Positions 45,071-57,384 of a stretch of DNA of 64,000 nucleotides are shown one piece after another; the stretch's first letter is position 1; each line of letters begins with the position of its first letter. The notes below the pieces were generated by a model. That model had not been told where the DNA came from. It saw nothing but the letters and a program-made list of their open reading frames with translations, and made no database searches. This DNA comes from Hermatobates lingyangjiaoensis (taxonomy: Eukaryota; Arthropoda; Insecta; Hemiptera; Hermatobatidae). A program made the translations under genes and the position numbers. Location of the stretch: positions 1,054,001 through 1,118,000 of the forward strand of contig JAPFBL010000231.1 in NCBI GenBank assembly GCA_026182355.1, read 5' to 3'.

Positions 45071-46309
45071 CGGATAGATTAAAAGAGAATTTTCGAAGAA
45101 AAAAGAGAAAAGGAATGAAAGAGATTGAATAGGGTAAAGGTTTTATCTCAAGCTTTGCCCTAAAAAATTGAACTCCTTCATTTTTCAATCCCCTTACGCA
45201 TAATATCAAAATGGTATTTAAATTTATATTATGAGAATTTAAAATTTTTATCAGTAATTGGAAGTCTGTAATTTCATTAAACAAACTGATAGCATAAAAT
45301 GTTTTGAAAAGTTCATAATTTTTTTATATCACCTAACAATAAGGGATGTTCCTTTACGAGAGTCGTTTCATTTGGTTTTCTTAATTAAATGAATAAAAAA
45401 AAACTCGTTATTTCTTCCGTTATTTATTTTTCAATAAATAAGTTTTATTTAAAAAAAAAAAACTTTCTTTTAAAGTATAAATCAACAACTCTATGGGAGT
45501 TTGGTTTCAGAGGACAGGAGCTGAAGGTGGGTGTTTCTTTTCGTAACTTAAGTGCACGCTTCTCTAAATCATTGCTTTAACAATCTACCGCTCCCCTATA
45601 CCTTCTATATAACCGTATTCTCTAGACAAAAAGCAGTTTTTCATTAATGCTTTTATGAAAATATATCCGCTTCTTTTTTTAAGTCCTAATTTAAAGTTTA
45701 CCTTTTAACATTCTTTGTAAAAATAACTGATTAACTCCTTAAGCAATGCCATTTATTTTTTTTTTTATGTAAAAGATAAATAACACTGGTTGTAAGACAA
45801 AAAAAAAGGAACTTAAAACGTCTACATAAATTTAATGTAAGTATACTAATTAACGAGCTCTTAATTAATTTATTCACTGTTTAAAATTGAAACTGCCTTA
45901 TCAGGATTCATTTAATGAACATGATCCAATAATGAATTGAAACAGACAACACATTAGCATTAATTTAAATCCCATATTTAGTAAATGAAATTGCTGATGG
46001 TAAGATCTGAAAAGTAATCATACGTAATAAATTGGATTTGAGACACTCAGTGAAAGGTATTATTCAAATCACTAAAATTAATGAACAAATTAGATATAAT
46101 TGGGTTATTAATAACTAATAAATTGATGATTAATAGGTGAAGTAAACATGACTGGTTAATTCTATAGTCAATTGTTTTTGTCATCATTAGACAGAAATAA
46201 TAAAAACATAATAAATTGAAACAAATAATTAAATTACTATATCACTACTTTTTAAATATTTTACAGATTATTATATTTTAGATTTTTTCATTTACCAGTA
46301 GCAAGAGAC
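45071..46309. other. No gene seen
   Basis: AT-rich. A plus frame at 45389-45580 is short and unrecognised. Confidence 0.4.
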
Positions 46310-47060
46310 TTCCGCTGTTAGCTTCCTTGCAGCCCAGTATAGACCAGTGGTCCAGGCAAGAGCTGTGTTAGCACTTAAATAATGTCCGTCCACTTCCTCT
46401 CTTTTGTCATACAGTTGGCAGTGGGAATCTGTCGACACTCATACGATGGAAGATTTTCCGTAGGTAGTCATGTTCTGTTGTCAGTCAGAATTCTGCCACT
46501 TTTTCTGCTGTCTGAGTAGGCTTTATGAGAGTACCCCATGGTTTTGCTGATTGCATCAGTCCTTTGAGCAGCGACGAACTTGCTTTGTATAATTCCGTGA
46601 TATGCCTCTTACAGTCACTTAGAGTCATGGATTTATCGGGTTGTTGGATGGTGGCTCCTCCTCTTGCCAGCTTATACACCTCCGATAGATGTTAGCGTGG
46701 CCAGGGTTCTATCTCAGTACTTTGGTGAAGCCACTGTAAAAGAAATGGCTCATTTTGATCTAGCAAACGAGATTGCAGCCTGAGAATCAAGAAAGAGAGC
46801 AATTTTACAGAATTACTAGCCGAGAATTTGCGTTATGTTGGTCAATGCCAGGCGTATAGCATTCACTTCACCATTAGAGCTTGAGGCCAGCTTCTCACCA
46901 GGGGCTACAAGGGTGATGAATCATGAGTACAAACCACCTCTCGAATTGAACTGCGCCTGCCCTACCGATCGGTCTGTATAAATATGGACCTAATTCTTCT
47001 CCAGCTACCATGTAGCCATTGTTTCTAAGGCAGTTACTTTAGCTCTGATCTGGATTTCAT
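46310..47060 (-). pseudogene. LINE RNase H domain and C-terminal fragment
   Basis: On the minus strand, in order: IYTDRSVGQAQ (about 46950-46985, usual form YTDGS), GEVNAIRLAL (about 46850-46880, usual E-x-x-A-I-x-x-A-L with the catalytic glutamate), LFLDSQAAISF (about 46770-46800, usual ILSDSQAAI), then YKLARGGATIQQPDKSMTLS (46620-46680), the segment that follows the lost HxGxxGNExAD motif (usual A-D-x-L-A-K-x-G-A). Downstream HDYLRK-like residues fit the tail. The whole domain lies in several frames with stops. The RNase H domain removes RNA from the hybrid and is found in I-, R1- and Jockey-group LINEs, so I place this broadly there. Confidence 0.8.
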
Positions 47061-48165
47061 GATGATAAATGTTGAATCACTTTAGACTATTTGAATGGTT
47101 ATAAAATATTTTATAAGTAATTAAACATTAATCATGTAAATGTAAAAATAGTTATTGATAATTACTTATCTTTAAAAAGATGATTGCATGTAATAAATTG
47201 CATATATCAAATTGAATAATATAATGTTTAATAATAATAACAGTTATCTTTTTGAAGCTATTCCTTTTCGTATAATCTAAAATGCGTTAATTTTTATCAT
47301 AGATGCTAACAGAAGAAGAATAATATACCTCTACTCCGTAGACTAACCAAGAAAACAAAAAAAAATTTTTCTTCTTTTGATATAAATTAAAATAAGATGT
47401 CTTTCCTGAGGTGCAATACTGTCTATAAATTATTTTCACATCATGGATTATATACTTGAAAACTTTCGTTAAGATTAATGAATATTTAAACAGATTAAAA
47501 ATTTGGACAAATAGCCATACACATCCAGGCAACATCTCAAAAATATAAAAATTATCTCAACCAAAATCAAAACGTTTGAATTGGTCAAATGAACGTATGA
47601 GCACAAGGATAAGAGTGGAGACGATACTAGGTAATTCAGAAGTAAGTGTTTTTGAAGGTAGTCATGAACACCTCTATTATTACTCAAGTAATGTAAATTA
47701 GACATTTCTCCATCACTGATTTGAAAAGTAATTTCAACGAATATTCTTTAAATCATGACCCAACAGAAAAAGCAAACCAACAGCTCTGTTCCGACCATAT
47801 ATGATAACAAACATTTATAAAAAAAATCTTTACTCCTACAGACTTAAGTAAAACAATACATGGGACATGCTATAGAATGTCGTCAGTGACTTTACATATA
47901 ATATAGGAATCGACATTCAAACACTAGGGACAGAACACAGGAAACGAAAAATTCAATTATTTTTAAAATATTATTCAGTATAACGTCTAAGGATTCAGAA
48001 GATTATAACATATCTTCAGTAGTCCTTGGATACACTTGGTACCAACAGGAACTCAGGTTACCTAGGACATATTTTCTACGCTCTGCCCAGAATAAGTTTC
48101 TGGAATAAGTGACCTTCAGAAAAGACCAAGAGTTAGCAAACAGTGATCTACACTAATGGTAGATG
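47061..48165. other. No gene seen
   Basis: Short minus-strand frames at 47287-47535 and 47475-47705 are AT-driven and unrecognised. Confidence 0.4.
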
Positions 48166-48167
48166 TA

Positions 48168-49410
48168 CGAGGGCCGCTCAATAAGTCTTTAGAAAATCTA
48201 AGAAAAGGCAACAGTAGCGTCGCAATTGGTTTATTATGAGTAAGCGTCATTCCTTTCTAGGAATTTGTCAAAGTTGCAGCCATTTGCATTAAAGGATTTT
48301 GTTTTTATCAACAGATTGAATTAACAACTTTTTGATCAGCGATTAAATATTTATATTCAAAAGGCTTAACAGCAAAAGAAATAAAAGATGAGTTGGATTA
48401 AGTTCATGGCACGCCTGCCATTGTATATTCAACAGTTTAAAATTAGATCAATGAATTTAAACATGGCCGTACAACAATACCAGACGAACATTGTTGAGGA
48501 CGACCAGTGGGCGCAAGTACTCTGGAAATGATCAATAAAATCCATGATAGGGTGTTAAGTGACCAAAGAATAAAATTACGCGAAATAGTTGAGACCACGG
48601 AGGGGTACGGCTATCTCTATTTTACACAATAGATTGGATATGAAAAAATACCTCCAGATGGGTGCCACTCAGTTTGCTCTCAGCTAAAAACAAACGCAAC
48701 CACGTGATCACTTCAAAGGATCTTTTGAAGCGCAACCGTCGCAACTCATATCCTTTTCGACGTAGATTAGTAACTGTGAATGAATCATAGTTACACCACT
48801 TCACATCGGAGTCGAAATAACAGCAATAACAGTGGATTAAAGGCGAACGGGCCCCAAAGAAGGCAAAAACGGAAAATTCAGCTGAAAAGTGACGCAAGTC
48901 ACTGTATTTGGGATGTACGTGATATTATTTTTATTGACCATCTGAAACACTGTACAGTATTATTCTAAATTATTAAGCTAAATTAATGAGAAATTAAAAA
49001 CAAATCATCTCCATATGAAGAGGAAAAAAATCCTCTTTCTCCAGGATAATGCGTCAGGATAATACGTGTGCTGTTTCAATGGCTAAAATCAAGGAATTAA
49101 AGTTTGAATGGGTATAACATCCACCATATTTACTTGATCTGGCTCCAAATGACTATTGTTTTTTTTTTCCTATTTTAAAAAATAGATAAGTGGACAACAG
49201 TTAGTTTACTTCGAATGAAGATGTCATCTCACACACAAATGCGTCTTTTGAGGAAACTTCAGAAAACTTTCTTTCTGAAGGCTTGAAAAAGTTAGATGAA
49301 GGTTTTTCGAAATCTATAGAACTAAAAGGAGATTATGTTTAAAAATAAAAAAAATCACCGAAATAAAAATATTTTTTTATATTTTGTAAAGACTTATTGA
49401 CCTGCTCTCA
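48168..49410 (+). mobile_element. mariner element, full length (1243 bp)
   Basis: Terminal inverted repeats of about 30 bases: CGAGGGCCGCTCAATAAGTC at the left, and at the right the complement of TGAGAGCAGGTCAATAAGTC. A TA dinucleotide stands on each side (48166-48167 and 49411-49412), the target site of Tc1/mariner elements. The length is normal for mariner. The element includes a dead transposase. Confidence 0.95.
48330..49345 (+). pseudogene. mariner transposase, inactivated
   Basis: The protein is scattered over three frames with many stops. Recognisable parts are the N-terminal helix-turn-helix region (KYLYSKGLTAKEIKDELD, near 48343), HGTPAIVYSTV then EFKHGRTTIPDEH (near 48405-48495), GRPVGAST and DRVLSDQRIKLREIVE (near 48495-48600), a catalytic-domain block around FWD-like GMYVILFIDHLK (48905-48945), KILFLQDNAS (near 49027, second catalytic Asp within QDNA), PPYSPDL-like HPPYLLDLAPNDY (49120-49155, third catalytic Asp region) and ELKGDYV (49320). 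The transposase would cut and paste the element through the TIRs. It cannot be made from this copy. Confidence 0.9.
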
Positions 49411-49412
49411 TA

Positions 49413-50556
49413 GTAGGTTCTTAAGCAAATGTAAAACTAAATAGTAACAACCTAATGCACAAGTAATATGTCTCTGTACTAACTCAATCTTTGGTGAAGT
49501 ATTCGCACCGAGGAGCCCCTACGTCCGGGGTAAGAGACAATTAATTTGACTATGGTATAAGATCACAGGGAGTCCAAAAATAGACCGGTGAGGTCAAGGG
49601 CTTCTGAATTTAAGAAAAAATGAAAGATGTTAATAATAAATAACATTACCAATAATTAGGAACGAATACAACAGAATAATTAATTGTAAAATTATTTAAT
49701 TCAAGATAACGTTTTTAAATAAGTAATATAAAACATTAGTTTAAGAATTGACTTTAAATTTAATTTATTATCCTTTGATTTCATTTATAATTTCATTTTC
49801 TCGAAGAAGAGAATACAATATAATAATTTCAAGACCCATAACTGATGTGGAAACATTAATGGAAAGGTTCTAATTAACTGAGGCGTGAAAAAATCTCCAT
49901 TCATTTTGAACAGAAGAGGGATAATGACGTTGTAAACAAATGAGATGGTCTGTGAGAGCATGTCAAGTGATGTTTAACGCAAGTCTAACAATTGAGTAAT
50001 GCTCAAAGGATATTATCCTAAAAGAGAATATGTCAAGCATAGCAATTACCAGAGGTGTAACTTTACTGAATCAGGTGTTCTAATGTACCTACAACGAGGC
50101 AGTTGTATATATGGGTAGAATTTAACATATTGTGTCAGATCAATAATGCAACATAGTCAAAAAAGATGGCAAATATTAATACAAGTAGTGGTTGTTTTAA
50201 TATTACAAAAGATAACTTTGTTTTATAAAATCATGTTTGTCAATGATTTTTAAGTTAAATTAAGTCAAACCTTCAGTTATTTTAATACCTTGAAACAATG
50301 TAATCGAAACATCATTGCAAAAAAAACAGGTTAGATTGTTGATTGATTATTGAGCAGTAGCAGTGATTTCAGATGAAGCAATAATATTGAGTTGATTTAG
50401 AGTCAAAAACAATTTTTTAGATAGACAATAATGCATCAGATTTCAATTTTTTCTTATGCCAGATAAGATCCCTGATTGTCTTCATGATATTTATCTTTAA
50501 ATATGTATGTAAAATAATCAAAATGAGCCAATGAATCACAATCAATAGATAATGAC
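49413..50556. other. No gene seen
   Basis: AT-rich flank of the mariner. Confidence 0.4.
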
Positions 50557-50597
50557 ACTTACAGTCTCTAATTTTTTGTTCTCTAATGTCTTTTCAG
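50557..50597 (-). repeat. Remnant of a PLE-like foldback arm
   Basis: CACTTACAGTCTCTAATTTT followed by TCTTTTCAG matches the left arm of the 3387 foldback (CACTTACAGTCTCTAATTTT...TCTTCAG) with the hairpin degraded. It joins directly onto a TIR-family fragment. Confidence 0.6.
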
Positions 50598-51060
<463 letters not shown>

Positions 51061-52354
51061 CTGAAATCATTTCATTACGGCTATGCCATGGTAAATATAT
51101 TCTCTACTATAACTGCGATACCTTGAATCATCAGGCACATTTCCTTCCTTTTATTATTTAAAGTTACCATTCCATGGAGATTACTAATTGGTGGTCGTTT
51201 TGCCAGAAGGAAACATGATTACTTGCTATCAAGTCTGAAAAGAGAGTGACCCGGTTAGCTGATAGCTCTGTTCATGGTTGACTGGTTCTCTACTCTTCCT
51301 GTTTTCCTGTTAGACCTGTGATTTATATTATTCACCCCTGCCCCATAATTTCACTACATCAGTACAAGATAATTAGGCTCTAATTTCTAACTTGCACCTC
51401 AAACTAAAATCCCTTCGGGATTCCCTATGACCTTGCTGAATAAAGCTTATTATGTGCTACAGCCAAAATATGAGAATATTTTAATGAGAAAAATGTTAAT
51501 GAAAATTTCCTTATTTCTGAAGTTTTAAGATAAGATTTTAAACAGGAAGATATAACAATTAGTCAATTAACAAGATGTGTTCTACTGCTTATTGAATGGT
51601 AATTTCTTATGATTAATTTCTTTCAGTCAGACTAATCCTTTGATGTTTTTAGTTCGACCTACTAACAACGTACGCGACACTCATGACTCCAGGGTGTAAT
51701 CTATAAAATAGAAAGAATAAATAACTCTTTAACAAGTAAGTAAAACATCGCAAAACTATAATAAAAAATAGTTCAATTATTAACAAAAACCAACCGATAT
51801 TACTTTAATATACCTGAATTACTATTAATAAAACCTATATATCTTTTTTTTGCGAAATATTAAAATTATGTAAGAAAAATAAAAATCCCCTTAATTAAGT
51901 AGCCTTATCTACTTATTAGGCAACAGTGGAGGTTAACACTAAGAATGAATTAATAATAAATCATGTCAATAAAACGAAGACAATACAATTTGCAATTCTT
52001 AAAGTAATATCAATACTGAGAAAAGTGACTGGAATCAGCAGAACATACTTCTTGTAGAAAAATAGAAAAATAGTAAGAAATTTAACTTATAGTTTAAATA
52101 TTCAAAATCAGTGAATTCTATCCAATAGAACCAATAATGATGGAAGAGCAATATTAAATGATTTTTTTAAATTATAAATATAAAATTGCTTAGCAATTTT
52201 ACTTTATTATAAGTAAAGTAAAATTAATGACCCACAGATGTGTTATTTACGATATAGAAATTTACAATAAATAAGAATTATTTAATTTAAAATTATCTCT
52301 TATTATTAACTAATTTCAAAATAGTTCCGCTAATATGTTTGTATTATTTTTAAA
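51061..52354. other. No gene seen; small TIR-family palindrome
   Basis: 52197-52223 has the ACTTTATTATAAGTAAAGT palindrome found at the ends of the TIR family. Otherwise AT-rich. Confidence 0.4.
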
Positions 52355-52519
52355 ATGAGCACAATACAAAAGAAGTTAGCATCACTGGGTGAGGTCACTC
52401 CAGAGACCATAGTTCAAAAGATGCTCCTAAACGAAAACAATTGGTCAAAAGCTGCAAACTTTGTAGAGGCCGTTCTCCATCATAAGAAGTACGCAAGTGG
52501 TGTGAGGCAAGGGCAATGA
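52355..52519 (+). CDS. R1/I-type LINE ORF2 C-terminal fragment (54 codons)
   Basis: From an ATG at 52355 (possibly a chance start) the frame reads GEVTPETIVQKMLLNENNWS, then KAANFVEAVLHHKK, and stops at 52517. R1- and I-group ORF2 proteins end with a T-P-E-x-I-V-x-K-M-L-x-x-x-x-x-W-x-x-x-x-x-F-I-x-x-V-L-x-x-K-K block, which this matches well. The block lies after the zinc-knuckle region and has no known enzymatic role. Its uninterrupted state and the poly(A) tail just downstream show it was part of a recently inserted, 5'-truncated copy. It is unlikely to be expressed. Confidence 0.7.
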   Translation: MSTIQKKLASLGEVTPETIVQKMLLNENNWSKAANFVEAVLHHKKYASGVRQGQ

Positions 52520-52738
52520 TTGAACGAATGGGGACAAGAAGGTGAATCCTATTCAGGAGGACTGAGGCACCGGCACGAAGTAATGTGCAAACGGTTTCCG
52601 TGTCGGGTATTGCCAGGAAATAGGATGTGGTTTTTTAGTGGGTCGGAACCCCCAACCCCACATACCCTAAGCAAGACGTCTTGCTAAGGGATCTGATGAA
52701 CAGATTTTTCCACATCCTACGTCGAAAAAAAAAAAAAG
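52355..52738 (+). mobile_element. R1/I-type LINE 3' end with poly(A)
   Basis: A 54-codon C-terminal piece of ORF2 is followed by a GC-rich 3' UTR (GTCGGGTATTGCCAGGAAAT, GTGGGTCGGAACCCC, and the hairpin AGCAAGACGTCTTGCT at 52670-52685) and a 13-A tail (52725-52737). The 5' end is truncated, as is usual for LINEs. The tail boundary is sharp, so the insertion is fairly recent. Confidence 0.8.
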
Positions 52739-54432
52739 AAGAAGTACTGAATAAGCTTGGAATGGTGTTAGCCGATTTCTTTTTAGCTTGTAAAATTTTA
52801 AACTACAAATTTTTATGATAGGAGTCTTGACTAAATTTAGTATGAAAATTTTTTAAGAAAGCTTGCAGTACCTAGTAAGTAAATATTATAATGTACAAGC
52901 AGTTGTAAGATGTCTTATAATTGGTATCAAGCAACAATAAGAGGAACAACTTTTCTAAACGAAATGAAACCATTTAATAACCTGTTGGCGATTGATTGAA
53001 TGATAATTGGGAACTTTCTCGGAGATTGGTTAACGATTTCTAAAAAGAACATACGAATAGATAAGGAGTTGTGTTTTATAATGCAGTTGTATTTGATAGC
53101 TTTTCAAGGGCTGTAGTAATAGAAATATCCGTATATTCAATTCTTATTTAGGAATCATGTAAAGAAAGATATTATTAAAAAGGTGATTTACAAAATTTAA
53201 TGTTTGATTTGTTTTGAACAATAGAACGAATATCAGCTTAAATGTTTGATCAGGTTATACAGTGAAGAAGCCAAGTGAATAAAAATAATTTTGGTAATTA
53301 AATACACTTCATTGAAGATGATGAAACTTATTTGTGTTAAACGTGTTGCCAATCTTCTTTGCAAACATATGAGATTTTTCTTAATTAGCATTAATTTGTG
53401 CTGTTGAGGCACAAGTCTCAAGAGCTCTTGTCAAATGATTAATTAGTCACGTATGAAGGGCGCTAAGCACATACATCACACGAGATGTTCTAATGAAGCA
53501 TTCCTTAATGAGCTTGTCTCAACAACGGCTGAATTGGATAATATCTGCAGTTTTGCTGAAACATTTATTTCAGTTATTGTTTTTAATATGAATGGTATCT
53601 TATGATCCTGATCAAGAAATATCAATGATAAAAGTATGATAATAAAATAAAACTTTTCTGTCATGTAGGTTGGAAACCCCAGAAATCAATGTCAATCACT
53701 AATTTATTTCCACATCTTATTAATATGTTTGATCTTTAATATTTAATTTAACTTTAACTTGACTTAAAATCCATATTTATATTTATCATTAGCACTTTTT
53801 TTACACGAGTATCAGAGGCAGCTATTATCAAATACTACACGGCGTTTTCGAGTTCATATTTTCTGATATTTAAAACAATATTCTTATAAATGTTGATCAT
53901 TTCACTAATTTACACAAATATTTTACAATGCATGATTGGCCAGCCCCTGGTAGACCCACTGCATTTGGCTTTGTTTGTCTCAAATAAAGGTTTTTTTTTT
54001 TTTTTTTTTGGCCATCCTACAACGCCTTGTTCACAATAAACCCTCCCACTGTAATGACAGTGGTGCAATTTCATATTGTAGGGTGGTATACATTACAAAC
54101 GAAAGAATACAGCAAACACAGTGATTGATTGGTTACAGTAAATCATATACTCAGAGAGCAGAATCACTTTCATTTGCTGTTCACAGTAATTGACTTTGGT
54201 GATTGGTTAACTGTGCGTATTGATTGAACCAACATACACCTATTTGTAATATCCATAACCTATAAAGTTACCTCAAATAGGAATTACTGTCATGTCAGTA
54301 TTTTCAGTATTCATAGAGGGGTTCAGGTCCATTATGTACGTCGTTCTTACATCTTCAAAACATAGGAATTGCTATCAGTCTACAAAATTGTTGTTCCCTT
54401 CTTCAACAGTTTTAAGACAATATTGTGGACTT
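52739..54432. other. No gene recognised; poly(T) tract
   Basis: A 19-T run near 53992-54010 may mark the tail of a minus-strand retroelement whose body I cannot identify. 54046-54063 is a CCACTGT/ACAGTGG hairpin. A minus frame at 53233-53421 contains MRLVPQQHK, faintly like the LINE relic at 23137. Confidence 0.4.
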
Positions 54433-55209
54433 CTCACGTACACAGTGGTATGTGTGTTCGGTTTCTTCTTCTTCTTCTCTTCTAGTTTTTTCCTGATGAC
54501 AAATTTGTTTCGAAGGACTCACATACACAGTGGTATGTGTGTTCAGTTTCTTCTTCTTCTTCTTCTCTTCTAGTTTTTTCCTGATGACGAACTTCGTTTC
54601 GAAGGACTCACATACACAGTGGTATGTGTGTTCGGTTTCTTCTTCTTCTTCTCTTCTAGTTTTTTCCTGATGACAAACTTCGTTTCGAAGGACTCACATA
54701 CACAGTGGTATGTGTGTTCGGTTTCTTCTTCTTCTTCTCTTCTAGTTTTTTCCTGATGACAAACTTCGTTTCGAAGGACTCACATACACAGTGGTATGTG
54801 TGTTCGGTTTCTTCTTCTTCTTCTCTTCTAGTTTTTTCTTGATGACAAACTTCGTTTCGAAGGACTCACATACACAGTGGTATGTGTGTTCGGTTTCTTC
54901 TTCTTCTTCTCTTCTAGTTTTTTCCTGATGACAAATTCGTTTCGAAGGACTCACATACACAGTGGTATGTGTGTTCGGTTTCTTCTTCTTCTTCTCTTCT
55001 AGTTTTTTCCTGATGACAAACTTCGTTTCGAAGGACTCACATACACAGTGGCATGTGTGTTCGGTTTCTTCTTCTTCTTCTCTTCTAGTTTTTTCCTGAT
55101 GACAAATTCGTTTCGAAGGACTCACATACACAGTGGTATGTGTGTTCGGTTTCTTCTTCTTCTTCTTCTCTTCTAGTTTTTTCCTGATGACAAACTTCGT
55201 TTCGAAGGA
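54433..55209 (+). repeat. Tandem array, nine units of 85-88 bp, with CTGATGA-hairpin-CGAAG motif
   Basis: Units begin their CTGATGA at 54493, 54581, 54667, 54753, 54839 (TTGATGA), 54925, 55010, 55096 and 55184. Each unit has TTCTAGTTTTTTC, CTGATGA, CAAACTTCGTTTC, GAAGGACTCACATACACAGTG, GTATGTGTGTTCGG, then a (TTC)n run of variable length that accounts for the length changes. CACATAC and GTATGTG pair as a second hairpin. The order CTGATGA, hairpin, GAA, hairpin is hammerhead-like, but the expected GAAA and UH cleavage site are missing, and CTTCG-TTT-CGAAG can form instead. Confidence 0.9.
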
Positions 55210-55286
55210 ATTACTAGGATAGTGATTGATTGACATCAATCAATCAATCATGTTAACTTGTTATTATATTTTTAGTTTGGTTCATT

Positions 55287-55326
55287 TAGCTCTCTGATGA
55301 TGTTGTGACAAAAGACCTTAGAGCAT
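55287..55326 (+). ncRNA. Decayed hammerhead-like motif
   Basis: GCTCT (55289-55293), CTGATGA (55294-55300), TGT-TGTG-ACA hairpin, AAA where GAA is expected, AGACCT (one change from the palindrome AGGCCT), T, AGAGC (55320-55324). GCTCT and AGAGC pair perfectly as stem I. The G-to-A change in the core would be expected to abolish activity. Confidence 0.45.
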
Positions 55327-55462
55327 AGGAATTAATATATATTTGTTTATTGTGGTGTTTAATTCATATATTATATCAAGAGTTATTGTAGATTATTAAT
55401 TTATATATATATATATAAACTATATTCACTAAAAGAATACACAGAAATGAAATAGAAACTCG

Positions 55463-55508
55463 CTACTATCTTTCTGATGACAAGGCCATCGAAATATTGA
55501 AGTGAGCT
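55463..55508 (+). ncRNA. Hammerhead-like motif with minimal stem II
   Basis: CTTT, CTGATGA (55474-55480), CAAGGCCATC, GAAA (55491-55494), self-complementary ATAT, T, GAAG (55499-55502). CTTT pairs with GAAG (one G-U), and GCT/AGC can pair farther out. The core is intact, but stem II has no good pairing. The decayed minus-strand site at 1616-1641 is the same subfamily. A TA tract lies at 55400-55418. Confidence 0.45.
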
Positions 55509-56564
55509 TTGTTAATGTTTTTCCGTGTTCTCTTCTTTTCCTTTTTCAGTTAATATATATACTTTCACCTAAAAAATGCAGGTTATGTTTAAGAGTGAAA
55601 ATTCCAAATTTGCAATACTTGAAAAAAGCACGTTGCTTGTAAGTCAGATCTGATGCCTTGGCTTTATCCAAATCTTCAAATAAATCAGTTATTATTATGA
55701 AAAATATAAGTGAGGAGTAGTTGTGACGTAATATTAAAGAAAAGAACAACGTTCATTTTTTTAAGTCACTTAGTACGTGTATACTAAGTAACTTTGATAC
55801 TGACTTTTACTTGAAGTTAAAATATACTGCTAGTGATTTCAGCAATTGCTTCTCTGCTCATTTGGCGATTAGTTAAACAGATATCACTGAGTAACACAGT
55901 AATTCATGATTCTTTTCTAAATATAACATGTCGTTTCTGCAAAGGGACATCATTGCTTCCTTTGTAGATTTCAAACAAACATTTGATTCAAAGTGTAACA
56001 TAACTTCCTGTCAACAGTATTATTTAGTATTGGATGATTGACAACAGTAATTAAATTATGGGAACAGTTTAATAGTGGGGTCAAAATGAAGCCAAGGATA
56101 AATAAGTGCTTCACTGTCTATCTTTACTTTAGGGAGGCCTCTTACGAAGCCCTACAAGTACCCGTTCCATCTGTGATTTTGTCATTGCCTATTTCAAATA
56201 GAAAGTTTCCTTAAACGTATAGATTAGTATTATCATTACTTGTTCTGTTTTCTTCTATGATATTTCTCTGCTTCACACTCTTTTTAAATTTATGTATTCA
56301 TCATAGACAAAACATAATTATCAATTGTTTATTTGAGACAGCGTTAAAAAGCCCAATAATTAGCAGGAGTAATAAATAATGAGTCTGAGCTCTCACCCAT
56401 GTATTACTTATTATTTATATTTTATCATCCAATATGATTAATAGAACACTGAATTCTTTGAGGAATGAACATATTAAACATGTTTATTCATATCTCTATC
56501 ATAGTATAGTCGAGACTTTTAAAATATTACTAGTCTGAAAGTTTTTATGAATAATAACATATAT
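55509..56564. other. No gene seen
   Basis: A minus frame at 55546-55749 is short and unrecognised. Otherwise AT-rich. Confidence 0.4.
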
Positions 56565-56796
56565 ACCAACGACCAACAATTCTTTCCGCGCACTGCAGTG
56601 CGCGTTGTAATTAGCAGTTCCAGGTCACGCACCTACTACTGCTGAATTTTTGTACTGCTGTGTTTATGGAGTCAGTAAGTAACTGTCTATAGTCTTTTGT
56701 TTGGTATTTATTATACATTATTTCGTGGTCGTCTGGTCTTCTTAAGACGTGAAATGTAGTCAGTCTAGGTTTGGCTTTCTATTTCAACAACAGCGT

Positions 56797-57148
56797 CTAT
56801 GATGGATATGGTTAGGGAGTTCTTAGGGATAGGCTCTGAACATCTATGATGGATATGGTTGGGGAGTTCTTAGGGATAGGCTCTGAACATCTATTATGGA
56901 TATGGTTGGGGAGTTCTTAGGGATAGGCTCTGAACATCTATGATGGATATGGATGAGGAGTTCTTAGGGATAGGCTCTGAACATCTATGATGGATATGGT
57001 TGGGGAGTTCTTAGGGATAGGCTCTGAACATCTATGCTGGATATGGTTGGGGAGTTCTTAGGGATAGGCTCTGAACATCTATGATGGATATGGTTGGGGA
57101 GTTCTTAGGGATAGGCTCTGAACATCTATGATGGATATGGTTGGGGAG
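56797..57148 (+). repeat. 47-bp minisatellite inside the LINE copy
   Basis: The unit starts CTATGATGGATATGGTTGGG and ends GGATAGGCTCTGAACAT. Units begin at 56797, 56844, 56891, 56938, 56985, 57032, 57079 and 57126, exactly 47 bases apart. Almost two more units lie at 58314-58400 beyond the insertion. The single-copy parent is the end of ORF2 in the LINE at 63610-63660. Confidence 0.95.
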
Positions 57149-57384
57149 AGTACCTGGAGCGGTTTCGTCGTCGCAACAGTGCAGCGTGCCCTTGTGGAGC
57201 AGAATCTGAGTCTGTGAGACATGTCTTGGAATCGTGCCAGATGTATGAAAGGCTAAGGTACGACCTCCAGATGTCGACTGGCAAGCCGGTGGGAGACATG
57301 TACCGGGAGGCCTTCAGCAAACACTATCACATCTTTGTTAAATATGTGTACGATGTGGGTAGGGCCAAGCGGACACTATTATAG
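57148..57384 (+). CDS. R1-type LINE ORF2 C-terminal fragment with CxC-H-C motif
   Basis: The 78-codon frame reads EYLERFRRRNSAACPCGAES and then SVRHVLESCQMYERLR, ending at TAG 57382. The C-x-C-x8-H-x4-C pattern is the zinc-knuckle-like motif near the C-terminus of R1-, LOA- and I-group ORF2 proteins, usually preceded by Y-L-x-R-F as here. The rest, DMYREAFSKHYHIFVKYVYD, matches the short tail after that motif. The frame has no defect, but the polymerase is missing. It is fused upstream to the host minisatellite, so it has no true start. Confidence 0.75.
   Translation, partial: EYLERFRRRNSAACPCGAESESVRHVLESCQMYERLRYDLQMSTGKPVGDMYREAFSKHYHIFVKYVYDVGRAKRTLL

Noticed and set aside
53233..53421. 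Minus frame with MRLVPQQHK as a LINE fragment
   Set aside because: One short resemblance to the 23137 relic only; no further conserved block.
54742..55239. 165-codon minus-strand frame rich in Lys and Glu
   Set aside because: It reads through the tandem array in shifting frames (period near 86, not a multiple of three); a repeat by-product.
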